A DNA stretch of 64,000 nucleotides from SBBG01 sp033717875. GTDB lineage: Bacteria; Pseudomonadota; Gammaproteobacteria; Ga0077554; Ga007554. How positions within the stretch are numbered: the stretch's first letter is position 1; every line of letters starts with the position of its first letter. Position numbers and translations under genes: made by a program. The stretch is from the NCBI GenBank assembly GCA_033717875.1, contig JADDKJ010000006.1, forward strand, positions 34,619 to 98,618, written 5' to 3'. Of the stretch, positions 59,960 through 64,000 are shown one piece after another. The notes under the pieces were generated by a model. The model made no database searches and was not told the DNA's origin. It worked only from the letters and a program-made list of their open reading frames with translations.

Positions 59960-61726
59960 GTGAAACACCACCTAGAGCACATGCTTGCCAGCGCCTTGGC
60001 TGGTCTTCAGGGCGGCGGGGCGTTGCCCGGCGACCTGGCGCTGCCTTTTCCCATCTCTGTCGAGCGTACCCGCGATCGTCAGCATGGCGAGTTCGCCAGC
60101 AATGTGGCATTGATGCTCGCCAAGGCGGCGCGTTGTAAACCCAGGGAGCTGGCGGACAAGATCGTGGCCGCCTTGCCTGCTTCGGACAAGGTTGCCAGGG
60201 TCGAAGTCGCCGGTCCCGGCTTTATCAATTTTCACATGAGCCCCGCCGCTTTCCATGGTGTGATCCGCGATATCCTGGCGGCCGGGCCGCAGTATGGCCG
60301 GAGCGCCATCGGCGCGGGTCGTCCGGTGCAAGTGGAGTTCGTGTCGGCCAATCCCACCGGGCCACTGCACGTCGGTCACGGCCGCGGCGCGGCCTATGGC
60401 GCGGCGGTGGCCGATTTGCTCGACGCCGTGGGTTACAAGGTGCACCGCGAATATTACGTCAACGACGCCGGCCGGCAGATGGATATCCTCGCCACCAGCG
60501 TCTGGCTGCGCTATCTGGAGCTGTGCGGGGAAACTTTTCCCTTTCCAAGCAACGGCTATAAAGGCGAATATGTGCGTGAGATCGCCTGGAAGCTGCGCCG
60601 CGACCATGGCGATGCCTTTGGTCACGCCATCGCCACGGTGATGCGGGATATACCGGCCGATGAGCCGCGGGGGGGCGACAAGGAAAAGCATATCGACGCC
60701 CTCATCGAGCGCGCCAAGCAGTTGCTGGGTACGTCCGCCTATCGCCAGGTCTTTGACCTGGGGCTGAACGATATTCTGGATGACATCCGCGAAGATCTGC
60801 GCGAATTCGGCGTGGTCTACGAGGAATGGTATTCCGAGCGCACGCTGTTCGAGCGTGGCCTGGTGGATCGCGCGGTGGATCGCCTCAAGGCCAGTGGTCA
60901 TCTCTACGAAAAGGATGGCGCGCTGTGGTTCCGCTCCACCGACTATGGTGACGAAAAGGACCGTGTGGTGGTGCGCGAGAATGGCCAGAAAACCTATTTC
61001 GCCGCCGATATTGCCTACCACATGGATAAAATGGAACGCGGCTTCGAGCGCGTCATCGACGTGTGGGGCGCCGATCACCATGGCTATGTGCCGCGCGTCA
61101 AGGCGGCGCTGGCGGCGATGGATGACGATCCATCCAGGCTCGACGTGCTGCTGGTGCAGTTCGCGGTGCTTTATCGCGGCGGCGAAAAGGTGCAGATGTC
61201 CACCCGCTCCGGCGAGTTCGTCACCCTGCGCGAGCTGCGCCATGAAGTGGGCGATGATGCGGCGCGCTTTTTCTATGTGATGCGCAAGTGCGAGCAGCAT
61301 CTGGATTTCGATCTCGATCTCGCCAAATCACAGTCCAGCGACAACCCGGTGTATTACATCCAGTACGCCCATGCGCGTATATGCAGTGTGATGCGCCAGT
61401 TGCAGGAAAAAGGACTGCGCTGGGACGAGGCACGCGGACTCGCCAGTCTGCGCTTGTTGAGCGAGGCGCATGAACAGGCGCTGATCTATACCCTGTCGCG
61501 CTATCCCGAGGTGGTGGAAATGGCGGCGCTCAATCACGAGCCGCACCAGCTTGCGCACTACTTGCGTGAGCTGGCCAACGATTACCATACCTATTACAAC
61601 GCCCACACCTTCATCGTCGATGACGAAGCGCTGCGAAACGCCCGCCTCAACCTGATCATCGCCGTTCGTCATGTGTTGCGCAACGGTCTGGGCCTGCTCG
61701 GCGTCTCCGCGCCCGAAGCGATGTAA
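59960..61726 (+). CDS. argS: Arginyl-tRNA synthetase
   Basis: This is a class I synthetase of 588 residues. The HIGH-type motif is FVSANPTGPLHVGHGRG and the N-terminal Add-1 domain is present. The DALR anticodon-binding domain (NARLNLIIAVRHVLRNGLGLLGV) ends the protein. The start is GTG at 59960 (VKHHLEHMLASAL). A 142-bp gap without gene precedes it and should hold its promoter. Confidence 0.96.
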   Translation: MKHHLEHMLASALAGLQGGGALPGDLALPFPISVERTRDRQHGEFASNVALMLAKAARCKPRELADKIVAALPASDKVARVEVAGPGFINFHMSPAAFHGVIRDILAAGPQYGRSAIGAGRPVQVEFVSANPTGPLHVGHGRGAAYGAAVADLLDAVGYKVHREYYVNDAGRQMDILATSVWLRYLELCGETFPFPSNGYKGEYVREIAWKLRRDHGDAFGHAIATVMRDIPADEPRGGDKEKHIDALIERAKQLLGTSAYRQVFDLGLNDILDDIREDLREFGVVYEEWYSERTLFERGLVDRAVDRLKASGHLYEKDGALWFRSTDYGDEKDRVVVRENGQKTYFAADIAYHMDKMERGFERVIDVWGADHHGYVPRVKAALAAMDDDPSRLDVLLVQFAVLYRGGEKVQMSTRSGEFVTLRELRHEVGDDAARFFYVMRKCEQHLDFDLDLAKSQSSDNPVYYIQYAHARICSVMRQLQEKGLRWDEARGLASLRLLSEAHEQALIYTLSRYPEVVEMAALNHEPHQLAHYLRELANDYHTYYNAHTFIVDDEALRNARLNLIIAVRHVLRNGLGLLGVSAPEAM

Positions 61727-61743
61727 GGCGCGCTGTCGGCAGC

Positions 61744-62358
61744 ATGGCGCGCGATTACAAACACAGCCGCAGCAAGGCGTTCACCCGCAAGACGCGCAAG
61801 CCCGTGCCGGGCTGGCTATGGCTTGTCGCGGGTCTGGCGATCGGCTTGTTCGCCGCCTTCCTGGTCTGGTTGGACAAGCGCCCGGCCGATGTTGTCGGCG
61901 AGCCTCCATCGCAAGCGGCCACGCCCGCCTCTTCGCCTGCCCAGAAGGAAGAAAAGGAAAAGGCAAAGAACAGCGGTGGCGAGAAAAAATCGCCTGTTCC
62001 TGCCGCGTCGCAGGGCTCTGAGCAGTCCAAGCCCCGCTTTGATTTCTACACCATCTTGCCCGAGATGGAGGTGATCATCCCCGACAAGGAACTCAAAAAC
62101 CGCGCCGCGCCGAAAGGGGCGGCCGAATCCTATTTCCTGCAAGCCGGCTCGTTCAAGAACCTAGCCGATGCCGACGCACTCAAGGCCAATCTCGCCCTGC
62201 TGGGTGTCGAAGCCAAAATCCAGTCCGTCAGCGCCGGCGGCGATACCTGGCACCGCGTGCGGTTGGGGCCCTATAGCGATTTGAATCAGCTCGATCAAGC
62301 GCGGGCGCGGTTGCGGCAGAACAATATCAATGCCATTCCGGTGAAGGGCAAGGGCTAA
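61744..62358 (+). CDS. SPOR domain protein (FtsN-like)
   Basis: The 204-residue inner-membrane protein has a basic cytoplasmic N-terminus, one helix near 24-42 (WLWLVAGLAIGLFAAFLVWL), a Pro/Lys-rich linker and a C-terminal SPOR domain from about 133 (SYFLQAGSFKNLADADALKANLALLG). SPOR domains bind denuded septal glycan. The gene after argS is often ftsN, but the essential FtsN repeat motifs were not identified, so I leave the symbol open. Confidence 0.88.
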   Translation: MARDYKHSRSKAFTRKTRKPVPGWLWLVAGLAIGLFAAFLVWLDKRPADVVGEPPSQAATPASSPAQKEEKEKAKNSGGEKKSPVPAASQGSEQSKPRFDFYTILPEMEVIIPDKELKNRAAPKGAAESYFLQAGSFKNLADADALKANLALLGVEAKIQSVSAGGDTWHRVRLGPYSDLNQLDQARARLRQNNINAIPVKGKG

Positions 62359-62367
62359 GCCGCTTTT

Positions 62368-62396
62368 TTGATTTTACCCGCCGAAGCGGGGATAAT
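62368..62396 (+). promoter_or_regulatory. fbp promoter with a hairpin in the spacer
   Basis: TTGATT (62368-62373), 17 bp and GATAAT (62391-62396) form a good sigma-70 promoter 48 bp before fbp. The spacer contains the inverted repeat CCCGC/GCGGG with loop CGAA, which could be an operator half-palindrome. Confidence 0.6.
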
Positions 62397-62443
62397 ATCC
62401 CCAACAAATTTTCGTCAATTTTCCGCCTATCGAGGAAATCACT

Positions 62444-63442
62444 ATGCAAAACGGCATCACCCTCAATCAGTTTCTCATCGACGAGCAGCGCCGCCTGGGC
62501 GGTACGGACAGCGACTTGCCCGCGCTGGTCAATGACATCGTCGTTGCCTGCAAAATCATCTCCAATGGCGTGAACCAGGGCGCGCTGGCGGGTGTGCTGG
62601 GTGGCCTGGGCACCGAGAACGTGCAGGGCGAGGCGCAGAAGAAGCTCGATGTGATCTCGAACGATGTGATGATCGAGGCCGGCAAGCGCGGCGGTTATGT
62701 GGCGTCGATGGCCTCGGAAGAGATGGACGAGATTCTGCCCGCGACGCCGCAAGGCAAATATCTGCTGCTGTTCGATCCGCTCGATGGATCATCCAACATC
62801 GATGTCAACATCTCCGTCGGCACCATCTTCTCCATCCTGCGTTGCCCGGAAGGCGTCGCCAACCCGACCACCGCCGATTTCATGCAGCCCGGCACCAAGC
62901 AGGTCTGCGCCGGTTATGCGCTGTATGGGCCGTCCACCATGTTCGTCATCACCACCGGCCACGGCGTCAACGGCTTCACCCTGGACCGCAACATCGGCGA
63001 GTTCGTGCTTACCCATCCGAGCATGAGCATCCCCGAAGACACCCGCGAATTCGCCATCAACGCCTCGAATTCGCGCTTCTGGGAAGCGCCGGTCAAGCGC
63101 TACATCGACGAATGCCTGGCCGGCAAAGAAGGGCCGCGCAAGGCCGACTTCAATACGCGCTGGGTAGCCTCGATGGTCGCCGAGGTGCATCGCATTCTGG
63201 TTCGCGGTGGCATTTTCATGTACCCCATCGACAGCAAGACCAAGGAAAAGGGCGGCCGCCTGCGCCTGATGTACGAAGCCAATCCGATGTCCTTCATTGT
63301 CGAGCAAGCGGGCGGGGTCAGCTCCACCGGCCGTCAGCGCATCCTCGAGGTGCAACCCACCGGCGCCCACCAGCGCATCGCCGTCATCCTCGGCTCGAAG
63401 AACGAAGTCGAGCGCGTGGTTTCTTATCATAAGGAAGGTTAG
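62444..63442 (+). CDS. fbp: Class I fructose-1,6-bisphosphatase
   Basis: This gluconeogenic or Calvin-cycle enzyme removes the 1-phosphate of fructose 1,6-bisphosphate. The 332-residue protein has the metal-binding motif LFDPLDGSSNIDVN, the substrate segments EFAINASNSRFW and GRLRLMYEANPMSFIVEQAGG, and a family-typical length. An A/T-rich leader with GAGG precedes the ATG. It converges with the LuxR gene. Confidence 0.97.
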   Translation: MQNGITLNQFLIDEQRRLGGTDSDLPALVNDIVVACKIISNGVNQGALAGVLGGLGTENVQGEAQKKLDVISNDVMIEAGKRGGYVASMASEEMDEILPATPQGKYLLLFDPLDGSSNIDVNISVGTIFSILRCPEGVANPTTADFMQPGTKQVCAGYALYGPSTMFVITTGHGVNGFTLDRNIGEFVLTHPSMSIPEDTREFAINASNSRFWEAPVKRYIDECLAGKEGPRKADFNTRWVASMVAEVHRILVRGGIFMYPIDSKTKEKGGRLRLMYEANPMSFIVEQAGGVSSTGRQRILEVQPTGAHQRIAVILGSKNEVERVVSYHKEG

Positions 63443-63462
63443 TAGGGAAGCGCCGTTTTAAC

Positions 63463-63490
63463 ACCCTCTCCCCGCGCACGGGGAGAGGGT
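63463..63490. terminator. Strong 12-bp hairpin between convergent fbp and luxR
   Basis: ACCCTCTCCCCG (63463-63474) pairs perfectly with CGGGGAGAGGGT (63479-63490) around CGCA. It lacks a T-tract, so it may be a bidirectional stopper or one of the common 'CTCTCCC' intergenic repeats. Confidence 0.55.
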
Positions 63491-63527
63491 TCGGGTGAGG
63501 GGCGCCGCAACCCGCCCTGCTTCTCAA

Positions 63528-64000
63528 TCAATAAAGCATCCCCAGTATCGCCGCCCGGATCGCCGCCGCGGTTTTGTTGGAGGCATTCAATTTGGTGAGC
63601 GTGCTGTTGATGTGGAAATTGACGGTGCGCTCCGAGATTCTGAGAATTTCGGAGACCTCGCTTGAAGTTTTACCTTCCGCCGTCCACCGCAACACCTCCA
63701 CTTCGCGGCTTGACAATGTAACCTCGATCTCGGGCACCAATCTCGCTGTCAAGCACCGCGACATGCCGAGATGCGCCACCTGTGTCAGCCAGGTCAGCTT
63801 GAAGTCTTTGTCCCGCATTTCTCTCGCGGATAGCGGGTCATCCGACCGCGCCAGCGTCAACATTCCTCCGACTCCGTTCGCATCGCGGCTGGATTGCGCC
63901 CAGCCAAAGCGCAACCCGAACGATTGCGCATCTTCCCACAACTCGCGCGCGGATGCGAATGCGTCATCAGACCAGAGAATGGGCAGAAGGGAGCGCATGC
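63528..64000 (-). CDS. LuxR family regulator, cut by the window edge
   Basis: The visible 156 or more residues include the end of an autoinducer-binding domain (DDAFASARELWEDAQSFGLRFGWAQ, LTWLTQVAHLGMS) and a complete LuxR helix-turn-helix (LSSREVEVLRWTAEGKTSSEVSEILRISERTVNFHINS). The protein should extend beyond the right edge, so its start and any luxI partner cannot be seen. The ligand is unknown. Confidence 0.88.
   Translation of the reverse strand, partial: MRSLLPILWSDDAFASARELWEDAQSFGLRFGWAQSSRDANGVGGMLTLARSDDPLSAREMRDKDFKLTWLTQVAHLGMSRCLTARLVPEIEVTLSSREVEVLRWTAEGKTSSEVSEILRISERTVNFHINSTLTKLNASNKTAAAIRAAILGMLY

Noticed and set aside
1..64000. tRNA or rRNA genes and prophage
   Set aside because: No cloverleaf, rRNA-like stretch, integrase or phage structural gene was seen by eye in the intergenic regions; a dedicated RNA search would settle this.

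Overview
The window reads as about 64 kb of chromosome from a GC-rich gammaproteobacterium outside the enterics. The basis is conserved gene order: fdxA-mutS, suhB/trmJ-cysE-iscR, ndk-rlmN-pilW-rodZ-ispG-hisS-yfgM-bamB-der, and slyX, hrpB, murI, tsaD and argS in typical forms. No tRNA, rRNA, CRISPR array or intact transposase was seen. Most of the sequence is housekeeping, interrupted by three accessory regions and seasoned with small non-coding palindromic elements.

Region by region. 1-1.9 kb: slyX, alr and a Dabb-domain protein. 1.9-9.7 kb: a minus-strand restriction/defence island with a GIY-YIG nuclease, a DEAD/DEAH helicase, a frameshifted RhuM gene, a large N6-adenine DNA methyltransferase and a Uma2 remnant. 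It resembles the methyltransferase-helicase-nuclease sets sometimes labelled YeeABC. 9.7-13.6 kb: fdxA, mutS, suhB. 13.7-17.6 kb: a 1,273-residue P-loop ATPase of unknown function, AT-richer than its surroundings, inserted into the usual suhB/trmJ junction; its predicted promoter carries a 31-bp near-palindrome. 17.8-31 kb: trmJ, cysE, an isc operon reduced to iscR-iscS-iscA (no iscU, hscBA or fdx), then ndk through der in one long co-directional run.

31.2-47.3 kb is the most distinctive stretch. It holds an exported protein of unknown function, an O-methyltransferase, two LolA-like periplasmic proteins, a ribbon-helix-helix/zinc-ribbon protein, three outer-membrane barrel candidates (one fused to a long TPR scaffold), an MMPL/RND exporter and an ABC-2 exporter, with tsaD embedded. 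I infer an envelope export system for a lipid-like or polyketide-like molecule. The MMPL periplasmic loop and the ABC ATPase tail both carry unusual Trp/Gly/Gln-rich segments.

47.3-64 kb: hrpB, murI, a fatty-acid degradation run (YiiX-like hydrolase, FadE, thiolase, FadB-like protein, acyl-CoA ligase, thioesterase), argS, a SPOR protein, fbp, and a LuxR regulator cut by the window edge.

Small inverted-repeat elements (about 140-180 bp) recur between genes. Three sequence families share one design: long terminal inverted repeats around an exactly centred hairpin with a 5-nt loop. One copy supplies the stop codon of hisS, and another supplies the likely ribosome-binding site of bamB.
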